In this document: in pieces, positions 1 through 8,398 of the stretch | Position numbering within the stretch: the first letter of the stretch is position 1 | Layout: each line of letters opens with the position of its first letter | NCBI GenBank assembly: GCA_032095175.1 | Contig: DAMCZI010000005.1 | Span: 86,759-150,758 of the forward strand | Reading direction: 5' to 3' | DNA from: DAMCZI01 sp032095175 | GTDB lineage: Bacteria > Bacillota > Clostridia > Clostridiales > Caloramatoraceae | Length of the DNA: 64,000 nucleotides | Position numbers and translations under genes: made by a program | Notes under the pieces: generated by a model | Told to the model about the DNA's origin: nothing | The model's input: only the letters and a program-made list of their open reading frames with translations | Database searches by the model: none

Positions 1-1323
1 ATAAACCAAATATCCATAAATACATACTATTAGATTGCTGAAGCTCATTGAAAACCATATTCCTGATGCCCCAATACTTGTAAAGTGTTTGAATATGAGT
101 ATCATAGGAAGCCTTACAAGCCACAATCGCCCAATCTCCATTGACATGGAATATTGGGTATGTCCAGAACCTTGAAAGATTCCTTGAAACACACTGAAAA
201 TACCCATGAGAGGCATAGAAAATGATATATACTTTAGATAGGTTATTCCCTGGGATATAACCTCCGCATCATCTCTCGATTGTATGAAGAAATTTATAAT
301 ATCATTATCCTTCCATAATAGAATCATACATCCTAAAATTGAAAATGAAATAGTTAGCTTCAATGCCTTGTTAAAAGCTTCCTTCACTCTTTCAACCTGT
401 TCACAGCCTAAATTTTGGCCTGTAATTGCAGTTAGTGCTGCTCCAATTCCCATAGCAGGCTGCATTATAAGAGAAGTAATTCTATTCACCATTCCAAATG
501 CAGCAATCGTTGCAGTTCCATAGGATCCTATAAAGCCATTAAGCACTATAAATCCAAGTGCTGCACCAGACTGGCCTACAGAGGATGGCAGTCCAACCTT
601 AATAACCTTCTTTATTATCTCCCTATTAAATTTAAAGTTTTTAAAGTTTGGTTTTATTATTGTTGAAGGCCTCAATAATATATACAAGCCTGCTACTGCA
701 AGTAAAGCTCTTGATATTAAGGTTGCCCAGGCAGCTCCTGCTACCCCCATCTTAAATGTGAATATAAAAATAGGATCCAGTACAACATTTAAAAGTGCAC
801 TAATTCCACTGAGTATCGTAGGAATCACAGTATTGCCTTGTGCATTCATAATTGAATTATAATTAAAATACAAGAACATGAAAGGCATATCTAAAAAGGT
901 TATTCTCAAATATATATTACTATACTCAGCAAGGGCTCCTGTGGCTCCCATTAGTCTAACTATAACTGGAGTTATAAAGAAACCTATAATTGCAAAACAA
1001 ACAGAACATATCATAGATATTACAATAATTTGACTTGCATATTTGTTTGCCTCATCATATCTTTCTGCTCCAATTGATTGCGAGATAAGAGCTGTACCAG
1101 CAACAGAAATCCCTATTCCCAGGGAAATAAACAGAAAGTTTACCGGCCATACAAAGGAAGTCGCAGCAAATTGAACTGAGCCAAGCCTACTTACCCAAAC
1201 CCCATCTGCAAGATTATAAAGAGTTTGAATTAAATTATTTATCATAATAGGCAATGCCAGCATGATGATTACCTTGTACATGTCTCCATTTAGTATTAAC
1301 TCTCTTCGTTCCTGTGTTTTCAT
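1..1323 (-). CDS. MATE family multidrug/Na+ efflux transporter (3' end beyond window)
   Basis: The minus-strand frame is open from the ATG at 1323 to the window edge, about 441 codons. MATE proteins are usually near 450 residues, so only the last few residues are missing. The N-terminus reads MKTQERRELILNGDMYK followed by ALPIMINNLIQTLYNLADG, the usual first MATE helix. A later GQNLGCEQVERVKEAF matches the GQN-x-GA motif that opens the second half of MATE pumps. The whole chain is hydrophobic with many predicted membrane helices. MATE pumps exchange organic cations or drugs for Na+ or H+ at the cytoplasmic membrane; the substrate cannot be told here. It is divergent from the TldD/TldE pair. 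Confidence 0.9.
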   Translation of the reverse strand, partial: MKTQERRELILNGDMYKVIIMLALPIMINNLIQTLYNLADGVWVSRLGSVQFAATSFVWPVNFLFISLGIGISVAGTALISQSIGAERYDEANKYASQIIVISMICSVCFAIIGFFITPVIVRLMGATGALAEYSNIYLRITFLDMPFMFLYFNYNSIMNAQGNTVIPTILSGISALLNVVLDPIFIFTFKMGVAGAAWATLISRALLAVAGLYILLRPSTIIKPNFKNFKFNREIIKKVIKVGLPSSVGQSGAALGFIVLNGFIGSYGTATIAAFGMVNRITSLIMQPAMGIGAALTAITGQNLGCEQVERVKEAFNKALKLTISFSILGCMILLWKDNDIINFFIQSRDDAEVISQGITYLKYISFSMPLMGIFSVFQGIFQGSGHTQYSMSMEIGRLWLVRLPMILIFKHFTSIGASGIWFSMSFSNLIVCIYGYLVY

Positions 1324-1624
1324 AAATCCCACCCCATTGTAACTTACTAAATCCCGAGATATTTTAAGTATATCATCAAACAATTTATATTCACATTACA
1401 AAACCATCGGTTTATTGAAGCATTAAAAGTTCACCAATTGAAAATACCAAAATGTCTAATACTAAAAAGTTTTTAATATACAATCCAAAATGCCTTATAA
1501 ATTTGGTACATTTACTAGTTATTGGTTCCAAAAGTTGTCCCAATGTTCTATAATATTAATAAATACCAACTGATTATACCATTAAATGTAATTAAAAATA
1601 TTTATCTTCGAAAGGAGCTATATT
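1324..1624. promoter_or_regulatory. Divergent intergenic region with candidate promoter for tldD
   Basis: A TATAAT lies at 1549-1554 on the plus strand. A weak -35-like TTCCAA sits 17 bases upstream, which would put transcription start about 65 bases before the TldD-like gene. A ribosome binding site AAAGGAG precedes its ATG at 1625. The minus-strand MATE promoter must also lie here but I could not fix it. Nothing else stands out in this AT-rich stretch. Confidence 0.35.
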
Positions 1625-2962
1625 ATGTTTAAGTTTCCTGAAAACCTTTATACTGACGTTAGAATTGAGCACGTATTTGAAACTAACATTGTCTACACTC
1701 TAGGAAAGCTTGAGCAGCTTAAGACAAGAAAAACCAATGGTGCTTTCATTAGAGTTTTTGACGGCAGCATGTGGTACTATTCATCCATTTCCGATGCTGA
1801 TGATGTGCAAAAGGAAATAGATAGATTAGCTGGATTGGCAAAGCCTAATGCTAATATTAATGAGAATCCTATCATTGAAAAATTTGAAGCCAATAAGGGC
1901 AGATTCTTAAACTATGAAGAGGATGATATTTCTAAAATCAGTAAAGATGAAAAAATCAATTTACTAAAGAGCCTTTTCCCTAATATAACATCAAGAAATA
2001 CCATTAAAATGTGGACAGCCACTTATGTAGACAATAGAACCGAAAAGGAATTTTACTCAAGTAAAGGTGCAAATCTTGTGTTTGATTCACAAAGAACTGG
2101 AATAGCCTTATCAATGAGATTTGCAGAAAATGATAAGAATTTTTCCGATTCCTTTCAAAAAGGAGGAAGCAAGTTCAGCCAAATAAAGAATCAGGAAATA
2201 CCTTTGGAGAAATTTATAGATAAGTGCGAATACTTCTTAAGAAATGCACAGCCAATTGAAGAAGGTAAGTACACTGTAATACTTTCACCACTTGCAGCAG
2301 GAGTTTTCGCTCATGAAAGTTTTGGGCATAAGAGTGAGGCTGATTTCATGGTTGGTGATGAAACCATGAAAAGAGAATGGGCAATCGGAACAAAGGTTGG
2401 TTCAGGCATATTGTCCATTGCTGATAGTGGCTTAGAACCTGGAAGCGGATTTGTTCCATATGATGATGAAGGAACAAAGGCAGAAACAACCTATTTAATA
2501 GAAAATGGTTTCCTTAAAGGAAGACTTCACAGTTCCTCAACTGCTGCAGATCTTCAAGAAGCAACAACAGGAAATGCAAGGGCTATTAACTTTGAATATG
2601 AACCTATTGTTAGAATGACAACAACCTATATATTACCTGGAAATAAGACAAAAGAACAGTTATTTGAAGAAGTTTCAGATGGGGTTTACATAGAAACAAT
2701 AAAACATGGTTCTGGTATGTCAACCTTTACTATAGCACCATCACTTGCCTATAGAATTAGAAATGGTAAGATAGCTGAACCTGTTAAGGTTTCGGTTATA
2801 AGTGGAACTGTATTTAATACTCTTGCAGAAATAGACGGGCTTTCCAATAAACTTGAGCTTCTTTCATTTATTAGAGGAGGCTGTGGAAAGATGGAACAAT
2901 TCCCTCTCCCTGTAGGTTTTGGTGGGCCATATGTAAGAGTTAAGAGTATGAATGTACAGTAA
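1625..2962 (+). CDS. tldD: TldD family metalloprotease subunit
   Basis: This 445-residue protein belongs to the TldD/PmbA family. The metal site is visible as HESFGHKSEADF, the family's HExxxH motif, near residue 230, followed by a glycine-rich GSGILSIADSGLEPGSGF stretch typical of TldD. In known systems TldD and TldE form a heterodimer whose active site threads unfolded peptides. They process RiPPs such as microcin B17 and degrade CcdA in E. coli. The start has a strong AAAGGAG site 9 bases upstream. The stop is 24 bases before the partner gene, so the two are almost certainly co-transcribed. The native substrate is unknown. A role in the nearby lanthipeptide locus is possible but unsupported, since it is on the other strand 4 kb away. 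Confidence 0.9.
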   Translation: MFKFPENLYTDVRIEHVFETNIVYTLGKLEQLKTRKTNGAFIRVFDGSMWYYSSISDADDVQKEIDRLAGLAKPNANINENPIIEKFEANKGRFLNYEEDDISKISKDEKINLLKSLFPNITSRNTIKMWTATYVDNRTEKEFYSSKGANLVFDSQRTGIALSMRFAENDKNFSDSFQKGGSKFSQIKNQEIPLEKFIDKCEYFLRNAQPIEEGKYTVILSPLAAGVFAHESFGHKSEADFMVGDETMKREWAIGTKVGSGILSIADSGLEPGSGFVPYDDEGTKAETTYLIENGFLKGRLHSSSTAADLQEATTGNARAINFEYEPIVRMTTTYILPGNKTKEQLFEEVSDGVYIETIKHGSGMSTFTIAPSLAYRIRNGKIAEPVKVSVISGTVFNTLAEIDGLSNKLELLSFIRGGCGKMEQFPLPVGFGGPYVRVKSMNVQ

Positions 2963-2986
2963 TTTATTAAATGGGAGGGTTGAATT

Positions 2987-4222
2987 ATGATAAAGGAACA
3001 ATATACAAGCAACATAAAGCAGACTGCTTTAAATATTGTAAATTCTAAGATTGAATCATCAAGACAAAAGAACATCTCAAAAACTGGTATCAGGATATAT
3101 AAGGATGGTTTTATAGGAGTTGCAGGGGCTATAGGAAAATATGATGAAGCTAAGCTTACCAATGATGCGGTTGAAGCTTTAGAACAGCATGTGGAATACA
3201 ACTGCAGTCCCTCAGAAAACAGATGTGAAAAGCTTGATAAATCCTCTGAAATTATTAATGAAAAGGATTTCATAGGTGAATTCCAGGAAACCCTTGAATC
3301 TCTTAGCAAAGAACAAAATGAGTTTATCTTCTCAAATAAAATAATAATGACTGAAGTCGCAACCAGTTTAAAAAATGATAAAAATCTAGATCTAGAATAT
3401 AAAGACAAAGCCTTAAATATTGAGCTTGTATTTAAAGAAAAATCTTCTTCAAATATTTTTGATGGGTTTGTAGGATATGAAAGCAGAAAATATGACCGAA
3501 AGAAGTTTCTTGAAGAAAGCAATATGTTTTTAAATGCATATAAAAACAAGGTTGAACTTCCCAAAAGTAGCATATGTCCAATTGTTTTTGGAAATACTTC
3601 AATGGATTTTTTCTTGAAACTTGTCAGTGATTTAAACGGAAAACTCTTTGGAACAGGTTCTTCATTGTTTTCAAATAAAATAGGGCAGCAGGCATTTAGT
3701 GATAAATTCACATTTTATCAAACATCAAATCCAGATGATGTTTATAACACTCCATTCTTTGATGCAGAGGGAGTTGTAAACAACGATTATAGATATGCTC
3801 TTATTGAAAACGGAGTAATAAAAACTCCATATACAGATAAGAAAACCTCAAAAATGTTTAACCTTACACACACAGGAAGTGCAGAGGCAGCATATGATGC
3901 TATTCAAGATATCGGTCTTTCAGGCTTTAAGGCCAAAGAATCCAATATGAGTGTCAAAGAGCTTCTTGGGGGAGAAATAGGCATCTTCGTTATGATAGCA
4001 TCAGGCGGTGATTCTACTCCAGACGGAAATTTTGCAACACCTGTACAGCTTGGTTTTCTATTTGATGGGGAAAAGCTTATAGGGAGGCTCCCTGAATTCC
4101 AATTATCCTCAAATGTTTTTGACATGTTTGGAAAGTCATATAGAGGAGTAGGCTGCAACAATATATTCCCACTATCAGAGGAAAAATTTGTTGTTTCAGA
4201 GCTTAAAGTATCAAGTATATAG
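2987..4222 (+). CDS. tldE: TldE/PmbA family protein, non-catalytic partner of TldD
   Basis: A 411-residue TldE/PmbA-like subunit starts 24 bases after tldD behind a GGGAGGG site. It lacks the HExxxH motif, as expected for the TldE subunit. It keeps family features in the C-terminal half: HTGSAEAAYD, VMIASGGDSTPDGNFATPVQLGFLFDGEKLIGRLPEF-like beta-barrel segments. In E. coli TldE contributes structure while TldD holds the metal. A long open frame on the opposite strand (2749-3711) is a shadow of this pair. Confidence 0.85.
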   Translation: MIKEQYTSNIKQTALNIVNSKIESSRQKNISKTGIRIYKDGFIGVAGAIGKYDEAKLTNDAVEALEQHVEYNCSPSENRCEKLDKSSEIINEKDFIGEFQETLESLSKEQNEFIFSNKIIMTEVATSLKNDKNLDLEYKDKALNIELVFKEKSSSNIFDGFVGYESRKYDRKKFLEESNMFLNAYKNKVELPKSSICPIVFGNTSMDFFLKLVSDLNGKLFGTGSSLFSNKIGQQAFSDKFTFYQTSNPDDVYNTPFFDAEGVVNNDYRYALIENGVIKTPYTDKKTSKMFNLTHTGSAEAAYDAIQDIGLSGFKAKESNMSVKELLGGEIGIFVMIASGGDSTPDGNFATPVQLGFLFDGEKLIGRLPEFQLSSNVFDMFGKSYRGVGCNNIFPLSEEKFVVSELKVSSI

Positions 4223-4254
4223 TTTAAGGTGGCATGCATCAGAGATTTAATAGT

Positions 4255-4344
4255 ATGGAGCTGTCGCACTAACGAATATTATCGCCTTGAGTGCCATGTG
4301 CCTGGCACTTTTGAAAGTTATTTTTGTTAGTGCGACAGCCCCAT
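4255..4344. repeat. Palindromic intergenic element
   Basis: Outer arms are near-identical inverted repeats. ATGGAGCTGTCGCACTAAC is on the left and its complement, ending in GACAGCCCCAT, is on the right. An inner small hairpin GTGCCATGTGCCTGGCAC forms the tip. The inner CCATGTGCCTGG recurs in the hairpin at 15703-15774. It lacks a T-tract, so it looks like a repeat element rather than a simple terminator. Confidence 0.6.
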
Positions 4345-4388
4345 ATTATTGTATCAACTCTTTATAAAATAATCATTTTATACAAGGA

Positions 4389-4436
4389 AAAACTCCACAG
4401 CAGTTTAGTAACAGTTACCAAACTACTGTGGAGTTT
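4389..4436. terminator. Bidirectional intrinsic terminator
   Basis: AAAACTCCACAG and CTGTGGAGTTTT form a strong stem with internal CAGTTT/AAACTA pairing. It is flanked by A and T runs on either side. It lies between the convergent tldE and GNAT genes and can serve both strands. Confidence 0.8.
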
Positions 4437-4445
4437 TATTGAACA

Positions 4446-4859
4446 CTAATCAAATCTCACAAATGCAACAACCTCTCCCTTATCACAAGATATAAATCCA
4501 TTAGCTTCATAAAAACCCCTTGTTTCATCTGTATCATCAGTAATCAAAACATTCTGGCGAACATTACTATATTTATCAAACACACACTTTAAAAGCCTTG
4601 AACCTATTCCATTCCTTTTATATGAGCTTAATACTATTATGTCTTGTATGTATATAATAGTAAGCCCATCTCCTACAACTCTAATCAACCCAGCTAACTT
4701 ATCATCATCCCATGCTGAAACAACCATTAAGGAAGATTTAATTGCATTTATTAAAGTTGGCAAATCCCTAGTATAGGCTATCCAACCAGCATCCTCATAT
4801 AACTCCTTTATGGCTCTTTCATTAAAGTCTTTAGTATATTTATAAATTATATTTCCCAC
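4446..4859 (-). CDS. GNAT family N-acetyltransferase
   Basis: A 137-residue protein with the GNAT fold. IIYIQDIIVLSSYKRNGIGSRLLKCVF contains the acetyl-CoA binding R/Q-x-x-G-x-G/A motif (RNGIGSRLL), and DTDETRGFYEANGF is the typical C-terminal element. The frame is open further upstream, but I chose the GTG at 4859 because AGGAG lies 8 bases before it; the upstream extension lacks a site and family similarity. The substrate is unknown. A fragment of a paralogue of this gene's 3' end survives at 13786-13852 inside the lanthipeptide locus. Confidence 0.85.
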   Translation of the reverse strand: MGNIIYKYTKDFNERAIKELYEDAGWIAYTRDLPTLINAIKSSLMVVSAWDDDKLAGLIRVVGDGLTIIYIQDIIVLSSYKRNGIGSRLLKCVFDKYSNVRQNVLITDDTDETRGFYEANGFISCDKGEVVAFVRFD

Positions 4860-4963
4860 AATTTTCACTCCTTCATTTCTATATAAAATAAAGAAGTTAC
4901 ATCCATCTCTTAACCATTCCAATTCCTCCCTGATCTACAATTCTAATGCATGAATCATATAGA

Positions 4964-5953
4964 TCAATTTTCCAATTGTATTATTCCTTTACTGTTGATT
5001 ACTTTAAGCGTATTATCCTTTAGTATATCCATACCTAATACTCCATCAAATTCAAAGTTGTTTAGCAATCCTGTAAATCCTGTATTAATATTTATATATG
5101 AAATCAATGCATCATTAACAATGATTTTATAACCTTTAACAACATTAACTACTGTTTTTTCCTTTCCATGAGCACCCAAGACTTTTAGCTCCTTTTTCTT
5201 TATAACAGTAAGTCCTGCTTTTTCAACTAATCCCTCGCATATCCAAGACTTTCTTGCGCCAGTATCAAGTCCAAAAACTCTTATCTTGTTATGCTCGTCC
5301 ACAACCAATATTGCAGGGAAACTGCTTTTAATTAGGTTTGGGGTATAGCCATCTTTATTCTGCTTTATTATTCTAAAATCTAATTTTTTATAATTTATTT
5401 CAAAATCCAGCTGACTTAAAACATCCCATCCTAAAATTCCATCAAATTTAAAAATGTTATATCCAAAAATACTGAATGATAACTGTTTTTCATCCATAAC
5501 CAGCACTGGCAAATTAAAAACCTTTACATTACCTATCGTTATTTTATCTACCAGAGCAATCCCCATCTCATCCATCTTATTATTACACGAGCCTACTTCA
5601 ACCCTTTCTTCCGCTTTCTTTTTTATACAAACATTTGCTAATGCAGCATCTGTTAAAACTGTTACCTCCGCTCCAGTATCAATAATAAACGTCATTTTTC
5701 TATCATTAACACATATATCTGCTGCAAGCATCCCTATAATATTCCTTTTCAATTTGATGATTGATCCTTCATTGTTATTGTCTATTCTAACTCTAGGGAA
5801 ATTACTAATTATATCTACAAATTTTTTTGATTGCTTATCTAGATTTCTATTAGCACATAAAACTTCATCAACTATCTTCTTATAATTATCATCAACCATA
5901 AATGGTTGGGCTAGACTTTTATATTCAACAGTACTTCTATACTTGCTAAACAT
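4964..5953 (-). CDS. Single-chain protein with two retropepsin-like aspartyl protease domains
   Basis: This 329-residue protein carries two copies of the retropepsin signature. The first is FIIDTGAEVTVL with Asp92, paired with a later DGILGWDVL. The second is VFGLDTGARKSWI with Asp230, paired with DGVLGMDIL. Each half therefore has DTGA plus the hydrophobic-hydrophobic-Gly element that together make one retropepsin lobe. Retropepsins normally dimerise, so two lobes in one chain could form a complete pepsin-like active site. No signal peptide or membrane segment is visible, so it is probably cytoplasmic. The start at 5953 was chosen because GGAAGGAG lies 5 bases upstream. The next gene upstream, an HD hydrolase, ends 38 bases before this start. 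The substrate is unknown. Confidence 0.75.
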   Translation of the reverse strand: MFSKYRSTVEYKSLAQPFMVDDNYKKIVDEVLCANRNLDKQSKKFVDIISNFPRVRIDNNNEGSIIKLKRNIIGMLAADICVNDRKMTFIIDTGAEVTVLTDAALANVCIKKKAEERVEVGSCNNKMDEMGIALVDKITIGNVKVFNLPVLVMDEKQLSFSIFGYNIFKFDGILGWDVLSQLDFEINYKKLDFRIIKQNKDGYTPNLIKSSFPAILVVDEHNKIRVFGLDTGARKSWICEGLVEKAGLTVIKKKELKVLGAHGKEKTVVNVVKGYKIIVNDALISYININTGFTGLLNNFEFDGVLGMDILKDNTLKVINSKGIIQLEN

Positions 5954-5991
5954 GTTTTCTCCTTCCAATATTTCTAATGCGATATAGAACT

Positions 5992-6621
5992 CTACTTGTC
6001 CATCACATATATTTTATTATATAAGTCTCTATATGCCTCTTCCAACCATGGATGAATAACCATAAGCTTTTCTCTATTGTCCCATTGATATTTCAAGTAG
6101 TTGAATGCTGCTTGTTCTAAAGATATGTTTAATCCATCCTCCACTTCTTCTATATATGGTGGAGTTCCATTTTGATCCCATTCCATCTTATCAGCTACAA
6201 ATAAAACCATATCAAGCATGGAAGCATTAGCTTTTAATGTTGTATGGCATTCTATAGCACTTAAAACATTAATATTATCTACTCCAAATATCTCCTGAGC
6301 CATTACCGTAGATATCTTCTGATGTAGAATTAAAGGGAATCTTTCTTCCTCTGGTTGTATATCTAAATTAAATAATTTAGCAACTTCAATCTTTCTCTCA
6401 TTTGGTATAACTCCACTTATATCATGAAGAAAACCAGCAATCTTTGCAGAAGCTTCATCCACTCCAAATTTTTTTGCTATATCATGTGCCTTTCTTGCCA
6501 CATGAACTGAATGCTCAGCAATTATATGTCTGTTATTTTTCATCAATATGTTATATGTGTCTAACTCAATTCTTCCTGTAAACTCATAGTCTCCTATAAA
6601 GTCATAAAATATGTTATTCAA
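5992..6621 (-). CDS. HD domain hydrolase, YqeK-like
   Basis: A 209-residue HD-superfamily protein. Metal ligands are seen as HSVHVARKAHDIA, then AGFLHDIS (the HD dyad), a later LILHQKIS and ECHTTLKANASMLDMVLFVADK. The order and spacing resemble YqeK, the bacterial symmetrical diadenosine-tetraphosphate hydrolase, but the gene is not next to nadD as yqeK usually is. Length suits YqeK (about 190). The start is TTG at 6621 with AGGAGG 8 bases upstream. It probably hydrolyses a nucleotide phosphate. Confidence 0.75.
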   Translation of the reverse strand: MNNIFYDFIGDYEFTGRIELDTYNILMKNNRHIIAEHSVHVARKAHDIAKKFGVDEASAKIAGFLHDISGVIPNERKIEVAKLFNLDIQPEEERFPLILHQKISTVMAQEIFGVDNINVLSAIECHTTLKANASMLDMVLFVADKMEWDQNGTPPYIEEVEDGLNISLEQAAFNYLKYQWDNREKLMVIHPWLEEAYRDLYNKIYVMDK

Positions 6622-6696
6622 AATATTATCCTCCTAAAATTGCATAGTAAACTGTATGTTATATATATTATAAGAATTCTTTATATTACTTTTACC

Positions 6697-6879
6697 TCAA
6701 TCCTTCTCTTTATATCCTTTAAATACAATAACACCTCCAAATATTGCATTTAATAAACCTATATAAGCAATTATTCCTTGCATATCAATACCATTTCCAT
6801 GGTAGCTAAAATCAATAAACCTTAGCATAATCATAAAGCCTATAATAAGCAATGTACAGCCAATTATCACTTTTTTCAA
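6697..6879 (-). CDS. Small membrane protein, two helices
   Basis: A 60-residue hydrophobic protein with two predicted membrane helices, about residues 3-22 and 34-52, and a charged GYKEKD tail. It starts with TTG preceded by GGGGGA 8 bases upstream. I do not recognise a family. It may share a transcript with the HD hydrolase 75 bases downstream. Confidence 0.5.
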   Translation of the reverse strand: MKKVIIGCTLLIIGFMIMLRFIDFSYHGNGIDMQGIIAYIGLLNAIFGGVIVFKGYKEKD

Positions 6880-7004
6880 TTGAATTTTCCCCCTATATTA
6901 TCCTAGATTCATTTTTGTTTCACTATGCTAAATTTACTTTTGTTATTCTTTAATATTAATAACATATATAAAAAGCATACTCATGTTGTAACATGGCTAA
7001 CACT

Positions 7005-7526
7005 TTATACTACATTGCTTTCAAATATCTCAATTAACCTTTCTTTTTCTCTAGCCCATAGTATTATTTCTGCTTTTATAATTTTTTCTTTATATTTATA
7101 CTTATACTTTAGTGTTACTGTTGATGGCTTTTTATCATCAGATAAAACCGACCATTCAATTATGTTTGACCATTCTGCTACTACTCTTGTACGTCCTTTA
7201 ATTAATCTTTTTTCAACACCCTTTGTTGTTAAAACTGTCTTGGTCAAGCAATTCAGAACAATTGTTAATACTGCAGATATTTCAATCCAGCTTTTTAGTA
7301 TTTTGTTTAAGTAGTATGATTTTGTATTGTATCCTAACATCACCATAACAACCATTAATACAAAAATATACACAGCTGCCCACCAAAATATATTATCTTT
7401 TAATATCAGTAAAACCTTACTTCCAGCTTTTTCTCTCAAATAATATATAACCCACAGTACTAACATAATTGTTGTAAGTATTGCCCCTGCTAAATAAAAG
7501 TTATTTATTTCTTTATAAAACTCCAC
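7005..7526 (-). CDS. Membrane protein with PH-like C-terminal region
   Basis: A 173-residue protein with three or four predicted membrane helices in the first 95 residues. A soluble beta-rich C-terminus follows, containing TTKGVEKRLIKGRTRVVAEWSNI and STVTLKYKYKYKEKI. That arrangement resembles bacterial membrane proteins with a PH/YcxB-like domain, but the similarity is by pattern only. The start is GTG at 7526. Function unknown. Confidence 0.6.
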   Translation of the reverse strand: MEFYKEINNFYLAGAILTTIMLVLWVIYYLREKAGSKVLLILKDNIFWWAAVYIFVLMVVMVMLGYNTKSYYLNKILKSWIEISAVLTIVLNCLTKTVLTTKGVEKRLIKGRTRVVAEWSNIIEWSVLSDDKKPSTVTLKYKYKYKEKIIKAEIILWAREKERLIEIFESNVV

Positions 7527-7732
7527 TATTCCATCATCCTATCCTATGTTTACTAATTGCTAACTACGTATTCTTCTCATTAGTTCAAATTCCCTCCATG
7601 TCATCAATATATGTATTAGGTATCTGGGAAACCTCCGAAAAAAGAACACTTTTAAAAATCATGAATTTTAGAGAAAACCCATTTTCATAGAAAGCAAAAT
7701 ATAACTATTTATTAGCTCTATGTTCAAAATAA

Positions 7733-7858
7733 TAACTAGTCAATATTTTGAGGATATTTTGTGTAAAACAAGGAAGCAGGTTTCTGAAGCTATCAGGGCT
7801 AACTTGTAGTTCTGTCGACGAAGTATGACGTAAAATAAGCCATAATATTGATTAGTTA
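7733..7858. repeat. 126-bp palindromic MITE-like element
   Basis: The two ends are inverted copies of each other: TAACTAGTCAATATTTTG on the left and the complement of TAACTAATCAATATTATG on the right. Imperfect complementarity continues to the centre, where CAGGTTTCTGAAGCTATC faces its partner. A solo end of the same element appears at about 41783-41820. No open frame is present. Confidence 0.65.
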
Positions 7859-7864
7859 CTTTTT

Positions 7865-8062
7865 TTAAATATGGCTAAGCTTCGATTTACCTCTATTATG
7901 TATAAATATAATAATTAGATATATTGATAATCCTAATACTAATATTGCTAAAGCTAACAGCATAATATTAAGAAAATATGACCCTTTTCTTATATTAAGT
8001 ATTCTCCACTTAAATTTTATTTCCTTCCACAATAGTAATATACTTACACATATTGGTGTCAA
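7865..8062 (-). CDS. Possible small membrane protein
   Basis: A 65-residue open frame with one clear hydrophobic helix (about residues 32-54) and a basic tail HNRGKSKLSHI. I do not recognise it. There is no convincing ribosome binding site and it lies between a palindromic element and a LytTR gene remnant, so it may be a fragment or not expressed. Confidence 0.25.
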   Translation of the reverse strand: MTPICVSILLLWKEIKFKWRILNIRKGSYFLNIMLLALAILVLGLSIYLIIIFIHNRGKSKLSHI

Positions 8063-8089
8063 ATACCCTTAGGGAAAAAATATACTCTT

Positions 8090-8190
8090 CTCTGGTATCT
8101 TTCACTTATATTAAGAGTATCTAATTCATGTATTATAAATGTAGATAAAATCAAAAATTTTGAAATCTCTTACGATTGTACAATTTGTTA
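8090..8190 (+). pseudogene. Remnant of a LytTR-domain gene
   Basis: The plus-strand translation around 8114-8185 reads RVSNSCIINVDKIKNFEISY. This aligns with RASNSCIVNIEKIKNLEISY of the intact LytTR protein at 14796-15236, and the DNA is clearly similar too. Nothing before or after keeps the frame, so only the middle of the DNA-binding domain survives. It has the same orientation as the intact copy and lies at the opposite border of the lanthipeptide locus. Confidence 0.75.
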
Positions 8191-8233
8191 TACAACATTC
8201 CCCATCCATTTAAATAATATTACGCGTATAAAT

Positions 8234-8264
8234 AAAAACATCCTGTATATTTCTATACAAGATG
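8234..8264 (-). terminator. Intrinsic terminator of the lanthipeptide operon
   Basis: Read on the minus strand, CATCTTGTATA pairs with TATACAGGATG and is followed by a run of T (A-run at 8234-8238). It lies about 135 bases after the ABC transporter stop. A near-identical terminator is found at 26889-26927. Confidence 0.7.
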
Positions 8265-8398
8265 ATTTATTATTCGAATTCCTAAGCAAAATCTTTAAAA
8301 TATTATTGGTTAAATCGCAATATCACTTTTGTTTATCAATGCAGAATACAAGGTAGCTAATAGTACACTTACCTACTCATTAATCTACGGCTATAGCT

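Noticed and set aside
2749..3711. A 320-codon minus-strand open frame opposite tldD/tldE
   Set aside because: It is antisense to two clear family members, is Ser/Phe/Leu-rich as expected for a shadow frame, and has no ribosome binding site.
4255..4344. CRISPR-like or riboswitch interpretation of the intergenic palindromes
   Set aside because: They are isolated single hairpins without spacers, and most lie between convergent genes or after stops rather than in leaders.
7481..7690. 69-codon plus-strand frame overlapping the start of the PH-like membrane protein
   Set aside because: It overlaps a better supported gene on the other strand and lacks a translation signal. Its CTCCGAAAAA segment recurs at 53737, which suggests intergenic repeat sequence rather than coding.
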